Notes under the pieces: generated by a model | Databases searched by the model: none | Seen by the model: the letters and a program-made list of their open reading frames with translations, nothing else | What the model was told of the DNA's origin: nothing | Position numbers and translations under genes: made by a program | Assembly (NCBI GenBank): GCA_031288765.1 | Contig: JAITQV010000024.1 | Location: forward strand, 1 to 5,678 | Source of the DNA: Planctomycetaceae bacterium | GTDB lineage: Bacteria > Planctomycetota > Planctomycetia > Pirellulales > Thermoguttaceae | Direction: 5' to 3' | DNA: 5,678 nucleotides | In this document: one piece after another, positions 1 through 5,544 of the stretch | How the letters are laid out: each line of letters begins with the position of its first letter | Position numbering within the stretch: the first letter of the stretch is position 1

Positions 1-516
1 AAAATCCGCCAAATGAATTACGCGATCAATGTTGGAGATTATCGTGCTGATACGGGTATTGGCGAAGTAGAATATGATGATCCCAATAATACTTCAGGAG
101 GTTATAGCCCTTATGGTCCAACTAGTTATGTATCGCATGCAACGCGTCCCACTCGTGGTCCAATGGGACGATATTTTTGGACAGGAAGTTTTTCAGACGT
201 CACCGATGGTACAGCAAACACATTTCTTCTCGGAGAATGTATCGGCTATCTTTGTGTCGCTCAAAATTTTATTACACAAAGTGCTGCCATAACCGCCCAT
301 CCCATCAATTATCAGAACGAACAACTAATTAAAAATCCGCCGACAATCGGCAATGAACAATACGATGCGGCGTATGGTTTTCGCAGTATGCATTCCGGCG
401 GTGCTTCGTTTGGTTTGTGTGACGGTTCCGTTAAATTCGTTGCGGAAAGTGTTGATCACGCCGCTTATCGGGCAATGGCTTCCCGTGCCGGAGGAGAAAC
501 GCTTCGGATTCCCTAA
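1..516 (+). CDS. DUF1559 (H-X9-DG) pseudopilin-like protein, C-terminal part, 5' truncated
   Basis: The frame is open from base 1 (codons for KIRQ precede the first Met at 13), so that Met is internal and the true start lies upstream of the window. The visible part has the standard C-terminal features of the planctomycete DUF1559 family. These are 'MNYAINVGDY', the 'FSDVTDGTANTFLLGE' block (about residues 60-75 counting the Met at 13 as 1), and the terminal H-X9-DG motif with His127 and Asp137-Gly138. It ends in 'YRAMASRAGGETLRIP'. Full-length family members begin with a type IV pilin/type II secretion-like N-terminal methylation helix and occur in many copies per genome. Their function is poorly known, but they are thought to be surface or pseudopilus-associated. 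The N-terminal helix is outside the window, so export cannot be judged here. The next gene, 61 bp on, is a small lipoprotein often found beside this family. Confidence 0.93.
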   Translation, partial: KIRQMNYAINVGDYRADTGIGEVEYDDPNNTSGGYSPYGPTSYVSHATRPTRGPMGRYFWTGSFSDVTDGTANTFLLGECIGYLCVAQNFITQSAAITAHPINYQNEQLIKNPPTIGNEQYDAAYGFRSMHSGGASFGLCDGSVKFVAESVDHAAYRAMASRAGGETLRIP

Positions 517-577
517 ACATTTTCCAACAATCGTAACTTTCCATAACCCTTTTGAACACTCATTACAATAAAACTTT

Positions 578-1051
578 ATGAAACATCATTTGCTCATTAT
601 TCTTGCTGCGGTGCTATTGGTCGCCGGTTGTTCAAAATACAGCCGTCCTCCATTGGTTCAGGTTGAAGGAACGGTTCAATACAAGGGAAAACCGTTAGAA
701 AAAGGAACCCTTGTTTTCGATGTTGCCGGTTCAACTACCGGAAATGCCGAAATTGTCAACGGACAAATTGTTAATCCGACAACATTCGGTTCGGGCGACG
801 GTATCCCCGCCGGTAACGCAAAAATTGCCGTTTATTCAACAAAGGAAAAAGTGAAGTCTTCTTCCGGAAAAACTGATTCAAATAAAACAGAGTCAAAATA
901 TCCAGAAGATCATCCGGGAAATACAACAAACAACAGTATGCCGGAAATGATTTCACTAATTCCTGAAAAATACAATAATCCGCAAACAAGCGGATTTACT
1001 TGTACACTTGAAAAAGGTAAAATCAATACAATTCATTTGGAACTTGAATAA
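578..1051 (+). CDS. Small planctomycete lipoprotein, carboxypeptidase-regulatory-like fold
   Basis: This 157-residue protein has a clear lipoprotein signal: a positively charged start (MKHH), a hydrophobic stretch over residues 5-16, and the lipobox VAGC with Cys18 as the lipidated residue. The mature part opens with a beta-rich segment 'VEGTVQYKGKPLEKGTLVF' (residues 29-47) typical of the carboxypeptidase-regulatory-like or transthyretin-like small proteins of Planctomycetes. It closes with 'IPEKYNNPQTSGF' (128-140) and a short beta ending. Between them lies a hydrophilic stretch rich in Ser, Lys, Thr and Asn (about 89-124) that looks disordered. There is no enzyme motif, so a structural or surface role is likelier than catalysis. 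Such proteins commonly sit just downstream of DUF1559 genes, as here. The start at 578 is fixed by the signal peptide; no Shine-Dalgarno is visible before it. Confidence 0.88.
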   Translation: MKHHLLIILAAVLLVAGCSKYSRPPLVQVEGTVQYKGKPLEKGTLVFDVAGSTTGNAEIVNGQIVNPTTFGSGDGIPAGNAKIAVYSTKEKVKSSSGKTDSNKTESKYPEDHPGNTTNNSMPEMISLIPEKYNNPQTSGFTCTLEKGKINTIHLELE

Positions 1052-1093
1052 CCTGTTTCAGTGTTTTTTATTTTTTATTAACCACCCTTTATT

Positions 1094-1100
1094 AAAGGAA
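1094..1100 (+). promoter_or_regulatory. Ribosome binding site of the oxidoreductase gene
   Basis: The sequence aaaggaa lies 7 bases before the ATG at 1108 and is complementary to the anti-Shine-Dalgarno core. It is the clearest such site in the window. The lipoprotein, the isomerase and both ThuA genes show none at the right distance, so it supports 1108 as the true start and suggests relatively strong initiation of this gene. Confidence 0.65.
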
Positions 1101-1107
1101 CAACAAA

Positions 1108-2415
1108 ATGACAACAATAACAACAGCAACACGACGCGAATTTTTGAAGAAATCCGTTATTGCCGGAACAGCGGTTTCCGCCGGACTTTCTGTTGCGCGG
1201 TTTGCTCACGCTCAAGGCAGCGGCACCATTAAAATCGGTTTGGTCGGTTGCGGCGGACGCGGTCTCGGTGCCGCCAACCAAGCCCTGAATACCGGAAAAG
1301 ATGTCCGTATCGTCGCCGTCGGTGATTACTTCAAAGATCGCGCCAAAGCCGGAGCCGGTGCGTTACGAAATCAATTTCCCGAACAATGTGATATTACGGA
1401 AGACCGGATTTTCGACGGTTTTCAGAATGATCGGGGAGTGATTGCTTCCGATGCCGATGTTATTTTGATCGCTTGTGCGGCAAAGTTTCATCCGTTTTAC
1501 GCCAAACATGCCGTTGAAGCCGGTAAACATGTTTTCGTTGAAAAACCAAACGCTATTGATTCCGCCGGAATCCACACATTGGAAGAAGCTGTTACAATAG
1601 CACGTGAAAAGAAATTATCGTTTCTTTCCGGTTTGCAAAGCCGTTATTGTCCTCAATATCAGGCTCTTGTCGAACAGATTTACAACGGAGCCATTGGTGA
1701 AGTCCGAATGATTCAGAGTACCTTTTTGCGTGCGCCTTACGGAGTTCGCGGTTATCCCGAAGGAATGTCCGAATTGGACGTGCAGGTTTACAACCAATAT
1801 ATGTTCAGTTGGCTTTCCGGTGACGATTTTACGCAATCGCTTGTTCACAATGTTGACCGTATGACGTGGCTGCTCGGCGGTAAAACACCAACACACGCAT
1901 TCGGAATGGGCGGTCGCGCCTCCATGATCGGCAGGCAATTCGGTAATGTGTTCGATCACCACGCCGCAACATTTATTTATCCGGGCGATTCCTGCCGTTA
2001 TTACGCTTTTTGCCGTACGGAAACAGGTTGTTACGATTCTTATGACGACCTGATTATCGGTTCAAAAGGTATTGCTTACTGGAATGACGCAAAAATTGTC
2101 GGCGAAACAAACTGGCAATACAAAGGCGCAAAACTCGGCGGTCATGCGGAAGAACAGGTTGCTCTGTTCAATGCGTTGCGAAAAGGCGAACGGATTGATT
2201 CCGGTGATTACGTTTCGAAAAGCACCGCGCTTGCCATTCTCGGACAAATTGCGGCTTACTCCGGTAAAATGATTTCGTGGCAAGAATTATACGATTCGAA
2301 ATTCGTGTTCAAGCCTGCGCCTGAAGAATGTGTTGCCGGAATGAACCCGCCTGTTGTTACGGATACGAACGGCTCTTATCCGGTACCAATTCCGGGACAA
2401 CATTCCTGGTTTTAG
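1108..2415 (+). CDS. Tat-exported Gfo/Idh/MocA family oxidoreductase
   Basis: This 435-residue NAD(P)-dependent sugar or polyol dehydrogenase is of the Gfo/Idh/MocA type. It starts with a twin-arginine signal: 'TRREFLKK' with Arg9-Arg10, a hydrophobic segment over about 16-32, and a likely cleavage at AHA|Q (33-36). The folded, cofactor-loaded enzyme is therefore expected outside the cytoplasm. The Rossmann domain follows, with the dinucleotide loop GCGGRG (47-52), then 'VFVEKP' with Glu145-Lys146-Pro147, the family's catalytic lysine motif. The C-terminal alpha/beta domain holds 'VHNVDRMTWLLGG' with His247 and Asp250, matching the family's substrate-site histidine; four residues before the His is Gln243, where inositol dehydrogenase has Asp. 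Length is normal for the exported planctomycete subfamily. The ThuA and TIM-barrel neighbours suggest oxidation of a sugar hydroxyl, possibly to a 3-keto sugar. Substrate and NAD versus NADP preference cannot be read from sequence. Confidence 0.93.
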   Translation: MTTITTATRREFLKKSVIAGTAVSAGLSVARFAHAQGSGTIKIGLVGCGGRGLGAANQALNTGKDVRIVAVGDYFKDRAKAGAGALRNQFPEQCDITEDRIFDGFQNDRGVIASDADVILIACAAKFHPFYAKHAVEAGKHVFVEKPNAIDSAGIHTLEEAVTIAREKKLSFLSGLQSRYCPQYQALVEQIYNGAIGEVRMIQSTFLRAPYGVRGYPEGMSELDVQVYNQYMFSWLSGDDFTQSLVHNVDRMTWLLGGKTPTHAFGMGGRASMIGRQFGNVFDHHAATFIYPGDSCRYYAFCRTETGCYDSYDDLIIGSKGIAYWNDAKIVGETNWQYKGAKLGGHAEEQVALFNALRKGERIDSGDYVSKSTALAILGQIAAYSGKMISWQELYDSKFVFKPAPEECVAGMNPPVVTDTNGSYPVPIPGQHSWF

Positions 2416-2431
2416 TTGATTGCCGAAAAAT

Positions 2432-2464
2432 ATAAGGTAGGTAATTTATAATTGCCTGCCTTAT
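2432..2464 (+). terminator. Stem-loop between oxidoreductase and first ThuA gene, possible terminator or attenuator
   Basis: Bases 2432-2446 pair completely with 2450-2464 around a 3-base loop (tat). That is a 15-bp stem with two G-U pairs (2438/2458 and 2442/2454) and a GC-containing middle. It begins 16 bases after the stop codon at 2415. The following bases (gtttgttgat) are only moderately T-rich, so it is a weak intrinsic terminator at best. It may instead act as partial attenuator or protect the 3' end of the upstream message. The G-U pairs fall on the + strand transcript; the opposite strand would have A-C mismatches there, which favours function in the + RNA. Confidence 0.55.
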
Positions 2465-2479
2465 GTTTGTTGATATAAA
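2452..2479 (+). promoter_or_regulatory. Weak candidate sigma70-like promoter before the first ThuA gene
   Basis: TTGCCT (2452-2457) and TATAAA (2474-2479) are separated by 16 bases. The -35 box matches consensus at 4 of 6 positions and the -10 box at 5 of 6. Transcription would start near 2486, just before the ATG at 2502. The -35 box overlaps the right arm of the stem-loop. In AT-rich DNA such matches arise by chance, so this is a low-confidence call. Confidence 0.2.
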
Positions 2480-2501
2480 TTGTTTCAAATTTGCCAATAT
2501 A

Positions 2502-3482
2502 ATGATGAAAAATATTTTTGTTCGGATTTTTATTTTGCTTGGATTAACCGGTTGTTCGTTTGCCGCAGACTCTCAACCGATTAACATTCTTTTTATTGCC
2601 GGAAAATCCAGTCACGAATACGGTGTTCACGAATATTACGCCGGTTCGGTTTTGTTAGCCGATACGTTGGAACAATTCGTTTCAAAAAAATCCTTTGATT
2701 CCGACAAAATAACCTTGCCGGAAATCAAAACAAAAATTCACCGTAACGCTCAATACGGCGATACTTTCGATTTCGATAATACCGATGTAATTGTCGTTTT
2801 TTGTGACGGCGGTAACAGTTATCCGCTTCGCGGACAGGAAAATCGTTTGGAAAAACTTCGGCAAGCCGGAAAAGGATTTGTTTTTCTTCATTACGCGTTA
2901 TGCGGTTCTCAAGGAAATGGTTCTCAAAAACCGCCGGAATTACCTTCCGATGCAAAATTGATTCTGCAAACAACCGGCGGTGTGTACGAAATATTCCACT
3001 CCGTCAATCCTATTTTCGAAGCAGAATTTAAGAATTTGCCGAACCATCCGATTACACGCGGTGTTCATCCATTTACTATTGAAGATGAGTGGTATTTTCA
3101 CATGCGTTTTTTGAATAATTTAAATACGGAACAAATTATTGAAAATCCATTATCTAATTCGCCGCAAGCAGTTTTAGTAACAATACCGCCCGATGCGCTT
3201 AAACAAAAACCGGACGGCGCACATTCGGGTAATCCGGTTGTACGCAGCCGATTGGGTAAACCGGAAACTGTTGCGTGGGCGTTACAACGGGAAGACGGCG
3301 GATGCGGATTCGGATTTACCGGCGGTCATCAACATTGGAATTTCGCTCATCCCGATTTTCGGAAATTATTGTTGAACGCAATTGTTTGGACTGCAAAAAT
3401 TGAAGTTCCAAAAAACGGTATTACCGTTCCCGTAAAAAGTTTCGAGGAACTTAAAAAAAATCTCGACAAACTCAATAACTGA
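2502..3482 (+). CDS. ThuA-domain protein, probable exported lipoprotein (first copy)
   Basis: This is a ThuA-like (class I glutamine amidotransferase-like flavodoxin fold) protein of 326 residues. Landmarks are 'INILFIAGKSSHEYG' (about 27-41), 'FVFLHYA' with His130, 'NHPITRGVHPF' (about 181-191), 'DEWY' (195-198) and, near the end, 'GFGFTGGHQHWNF' with His276 and His278, then 'EVPKNGI'. ThuA is tied in rhizobia to trehalose and related disaccharide use through 3-keto derivatives; its chemistry here is unproven. An ATG at 2463 is in frame, but it would add 13 residues ahead of a good signal peptide and lies inside the stem-loop, so I prefer 2502 (or 2505, tandem ATGs). The signal carries LTGC, a lipobox with Cys18, giving a likely lipoprotein; cleavage at SFA|A by signal peptidase I is the alternative. 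No Shine-Dalgarno is seen. Confidence 0.88.
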   Translation: MMKNIFVRIFILLGLTGCSFAADSQPINILFIAGKSSHEYGVHEYYAGSVLLADTLEQFVSKKSFDSDKITLPEIKTKIHRNAQYGDTFDFDNTDVIVVFCDGGNSYPLRGQENRLEKLRQAGKGFVFLHYALCGSQGNGSQKPPELPSDAKLILQTTGGVYEIFHSVNPIFEAEFKNLPNHPITRGVHPFTIEDEWYFHMRFLNNLNTEQIIENPLSNSPQAVLVTIPPDALKQKPDGAHSGNPVVRSRLGKPETVAWALQREDGGCGFGFTGGHQHWNFAHPDFRKLLLNAIVWTAKIEVPKNGITVPVKSFEELKKNLDKLNN

Positions 3483-3563
3483 TACTGAAAGCAGAATAAT
3501 CATTACGGATTTTTTTGATTCAATATCAAATTAACAACAACCTATAACCAATCAACAACAAAT

Positions 3564-4427
3564 ATGCAAATTAGTTTCCATACCGACGCTTTTAATTCTG
3601 TTGCCTGGAATTTTGAAAAATGTCTGCAATGGGCGTCACGAAATAGTGTTCCGTTAATTGAATGCGGATTTATTGACGGTGTGAGTTGGATTCACGGACT
3701 CGGTTATTTTCCTCATTTGGCAAGTACGGATGATCCGATTTTGCTCCGCAAAAAACTGGATCATTATGGAGTTCATCTTTCACAGATTGATGCAGCCTAT
3801 CCGCTTTCCGGTAAAGACGGACCGATTTACGGGGTTCCTTATGTTCTTAATGTTCTGCGTTTTGCCAAACTGGTTGGTTGTCCCCGTGTTTGTACAACAG
3901 ACGGATTACTGAAACCGGAAGGTCTCGAAGATAATGAAGCAATGCAATTAATGAAACGATCTTATGAACAGATTGTTTCTGTTGCGGAATCGTATGAAAT
4001 TGATATTACGATTGAGATTCACGGTTATTTCACAACAAAAATTGATCGATTAGACGAGATGCTTCATTTTACGGATAGTCCGCGTCTTCGTTTGAATCTT
4101 GATACCGGTAATTCGTTTATTTCGGGCGGTAATCCGATTGACTTTGCCGAACGTTTTGCAACAAAGGTTTCGCATGTTCATATCAAGGATGTTTCCCAAT
4201 CGCTTGCGGAATCGCTTCGCGGTCAGGAAACCGGTATTGCGTTGAGTGAAAGCGCTATTGGCGACGGAGTGAACGCCGGAAATATTCGCCGGACATTGGA
4301 AATTCTGCGTGATGCCGGTTATAGTGGTCCGGTTAGTATGGAATGCGCCGGTGAAGGCGGACCGTTGATTGAAAAATCGCTTGCCTGGTTACGAAAAACT
4401 CTCGCCGAACTTGGTATCAATGAATAA
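3564..4427 (+). CDS. Sugar phosphate isomerase/epimerase, AP_endonuc_2 TIM barrel
   Basis: This 287-residue TIM-barrel protein is of the xylose isomerase-like/AP endonuclease 2 superfamily, which isomerises, epimerises or cleaves sugars using a divalent metal. The four expected metal ligands are visible on successive barrel strands: Glu151 in 'TIEIHGY', Asp180 in 'LNLDTGN', His206 in 'HVHIKD' and Glu260 in 'VSMEC'. The 'IECGFIDG' strand (32-39) and 'GDGVNAGN' (233-240) match a planctomycete subfamily whose members start 'MQISFHTDAFNS', which supports 3564 as the start. There is no signal peptide or membrane segment, so it should be cytoplasmic, unlike the three exported enzymes around it. It sits 81 bp after the first ThuA gene and 24 bp before the second, so co-transcription at least with the latter is likely. 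Related barrels epimerise keto-sugars or eliminate 3-keto-glycosides; the actual substrate is unknown. Confidence 0.92.
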   Translation: MQISFHTDAFNSVAWNFEKCLQWASRNSVPLIECGFIDGVSWIHGLGYFPHLASTDDPILLRKKLDHYGVHLSQIDAAYPLSGKDGPIYGVPYVLNVLRFAKLVGCPRVCTTDGLLKPEGLEDNEAMQLMKRSYEQIVSVAESYEIDITIEIHGYFTTKIDRLDEMLHFTDSPRLRLNLDTGNSFISGGNPIDFAERFATKVSHVHIKDVSQSLAESLRGQETGIALSESAIGDGVNAGNIRRTLEILRDAGYSGPVSMECAGEGGPLIEKSLAWLRKTLAELGINE

Positions 4428-4451
4428 AAATTTTTTAAATCTGAAATCACT

Positions 4452-5189
4452 ATGAAAAATATTTTTGTATTACTTTGTTTTTTCGCTGTAACTTCGGTTG
4501 TTTTTGCACAGGAAAAAACCGAACCGCCTCAAAAAATCCGTGTACTTTTTATTACCGGCGAAGATTATCACGGTCATCTGTGGCGTGAAATCGGACCTGT
4601 TGTTCGGAATTATCTGAATACCGATCCGAATATTGATTGCCGTTTAACGGACGATCTCGAAATTCTTGGTACGGATATTGTGTTTGATTACGATGTTCTC
4701 GTGTGTTATTTCAAAAATTACGCTCCGCTTAAAAGAGATGACCAAGCAAAGAAAAATCTTGTTTCGTTTGTGGAAAACGGAGGCGGTTTGATTTTGCTCC
4801 ATTTTACTTGCGGAGCGTTTGAAGATTGGGCGGAATACGAAAAACTTGTCGGACGGGTTTGGGATCCGAAGTTGCGCGGACATGATCCTTTCGGAAAATT
4901 CACAGTGGAAATTACGAATAAATCGCATCCAATCACACAGAATATTGAAAATTTCGAAACAACCGACGAACTTTATACTTGTTTGAAAGCAAGTGATGTA
5001 CCAATTAATGTTTTAGCAGAATCCGTATCGACGATTGATGGTAAACGTTATCCGATGGCGTTTGTACTTGAATCGGGTAAAGGTCGGGTTTTCCACACGT
5101 TATTGGGACATAACGCCGCCGGGTTCACTCCACCGAACTTCGTTAAAATGTTAAACCAAGCCGTTCACTGGACAACAAAAAAATTGTAA
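4452..5189 (+). CDS. ThuA-domain protein, exported (second copy)
   Basis: This 245-residue ThuA-like protein has a classical signal peptide: MKN, a hydrophobic run over 4-18, and probable signal peptidase I cleavage at VFA|Q (17-20). The domain shows 'IRVLFITGEDYHGHLW' (29-44, His40 and His42), 'GGGLILLHF' with His117, 'RGHDPFG' with His144, 'SHPITQNI' (158-165), 'TDELY' (171-175) and 'GKGRVFHTLLGHN' (209-221, His215 and His220), ending 'VHWTTKKL'. This is close to the compact length usual for ThuA. It lacks the extra segment and C-terminal extension of the first copy and is clearly diverged from it, so the two are distinct subfamilies rather than a recent duplication. Lying 24 bp behind the isomerase, it probably shares its transcript. 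It has no visible Shine-Dalgarno. A periplasmic role in processing sugars oxidised by the Gfo/Idh/MocA enzyme is inferred from context. Confidence 0.9.
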   Translation: MKNIFVLLCFFAVTSVVFAQEKTEPPQKIRVLFITGEDYHGHLWREIGPVVRNYLNTDPNIDCRLTDDLEILGTDIVFDYDVLVCYFKNYAPLKRDDQAKKNLVSFVENGGGLILLHFTCGAFEDWAEYEKLVGRVWDPKLRGHDPFGKFTVEITNKSHPITQNIENFETTDELYTCLKASDVPINVLAESVSTIDGKRYPMAFVLESGKGRVFHTLLGHNAAGFTPPNFVKMLNQAVHWTTKKL

Positions 5190-5200
5190 TTCGTAACTGT

Positions 5201-5330
5201 CTATTTTTATGAACCACGGAACACACGGAATTTATAATTTTCGGGGAGAATATGGAATTTCAAAAACAAAAATCAAAAGAGATTTTACTAATTTCCGTGT
5301 GTTCCGTATATTCAGTGGTTAATAAATAGG
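5201..5330. repeat. Imperfect inverted repeat made of 9-bp 'cacggaaca' units
   Basis: The core arm acggaacacacggaa (5216-5230) is perfectly complementary to ttccgtgtgttccgt (5293-5307). The outer parts also pair: ctatttttatgaaccac (5201-5217) with ggttaataaatag (5317-5329), imperfectly. Each arm is a short tandem of 9-base units: two in the left arm (cacggaaca, cacggaatt) and three in the right arm read on the minus strand (cactgaata, tacggaaca, cacggaaat). The right arm therefore has one unit more. The 60-odd bases between the arms are AT-rich and non-coding. It lies directly after the second ThuA gene and could fold as a long hairpin, but no T-run follows. Repeats of this wording are, to my recollection, scattered through intergenic DNA of several environmental phyla; I cannot verify copy number here. 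Confidence 0.8.
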
Positions 5331-5447
5331 CAATTACTAATTAGTTTCTGTTGATTTTACGAATTGTCGTGATGTTATTGTTTCGACATATTGTATTTTG
5401 TATCGATAATATGTTACGGTTGGTATTTTTTATAGAGGCAGGGGTAC

Positions 5448-5475
5448 TTGACGGGAATTTCTGATCGGTTACAAT
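5448..5475 (+). promoter_or_regulatory. Candidate sigma70-type promoter of the last gene
   Basis: TTGACG (5448-5453) and TACAAT (5470-5475) each match the consensus at 5 of 6 positions and are 16 bases apart. Transcription would begin near 5482, leaving a leader of about 63 bases before the GTG at 5545. It is the best such pair in the window and sits where a new transcription unit would begin after the repeat. Confidence 0.45.
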
Positions 5476-5544
5476 TGATTTTTGTAAACTTTTAGTTTCT
5501 CAATTTCCCATTCTACAGTTTCCAATTTTACAAAGAGAGTTACA

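Larger units (their letters stand above)
5190..5544. other. Non-coding intergenic stretch, 355 bp
   Basis: No credible gene is seen on either strand. The first part holds the 9-bp-unit inverted repeat described separately. After it come a perfect 10-bp palindrome ACTAATTAGT (5336-5345), a 7-bp inverted pair acatatt/aatatgt (5386-5392 and 5408-5414) around the palindrome tatcgata (5401-5408), and a candidate promoter (5448-5475) facing the last gene. The small palindromes could be operator sites but are equally expected by chance in AT-rich DNA. Confidence 0.7.

Noticed and set aside
1615..1962. Minus-strand open frame of 115 codons
   Set aside because: It lies wholly within the well-supported oxidoreductase gene and shows no recognisable family; it is a shadow frame.
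2463..2501. In-frame ATG at 2463 as start of the first ThuA protein
   Set aside because: It adds 13 residues ahead of a well-formed signal peptide, lies inside the stem-loop and has no Shine-Dalgarno. The tandem ATGs at 2502/2505 give a signal start like that of the second ThuA gene.
2498..2503. Perfect TATAAT
   Set aside because: It overlaps the start codon at 2502, so a transcript from it would miss both likely start codons, and there is no -35 box at a suitable distance.
3510..3516. T-run after the first ThuA gene as an intrinsic terminator
   Set aside because: No GC-bearing stem precedes it; only a 5-bp ttgat/atcaa pairing follows, which is too weak.
4426..4436. aaaaatttttt as a terminator between isomerase and second ThuA gene
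   Set aside because: It is pure A-T self-complementarity without a GC stem, and the genes are only 24 bp apart, which suggests co-transcription.
5366..5388. tgtcg/cgaca inverted pair as an operator
   Set aside because: A 5-bp arm with a 13-base gap is expected by chance in this composition and has no partner site.
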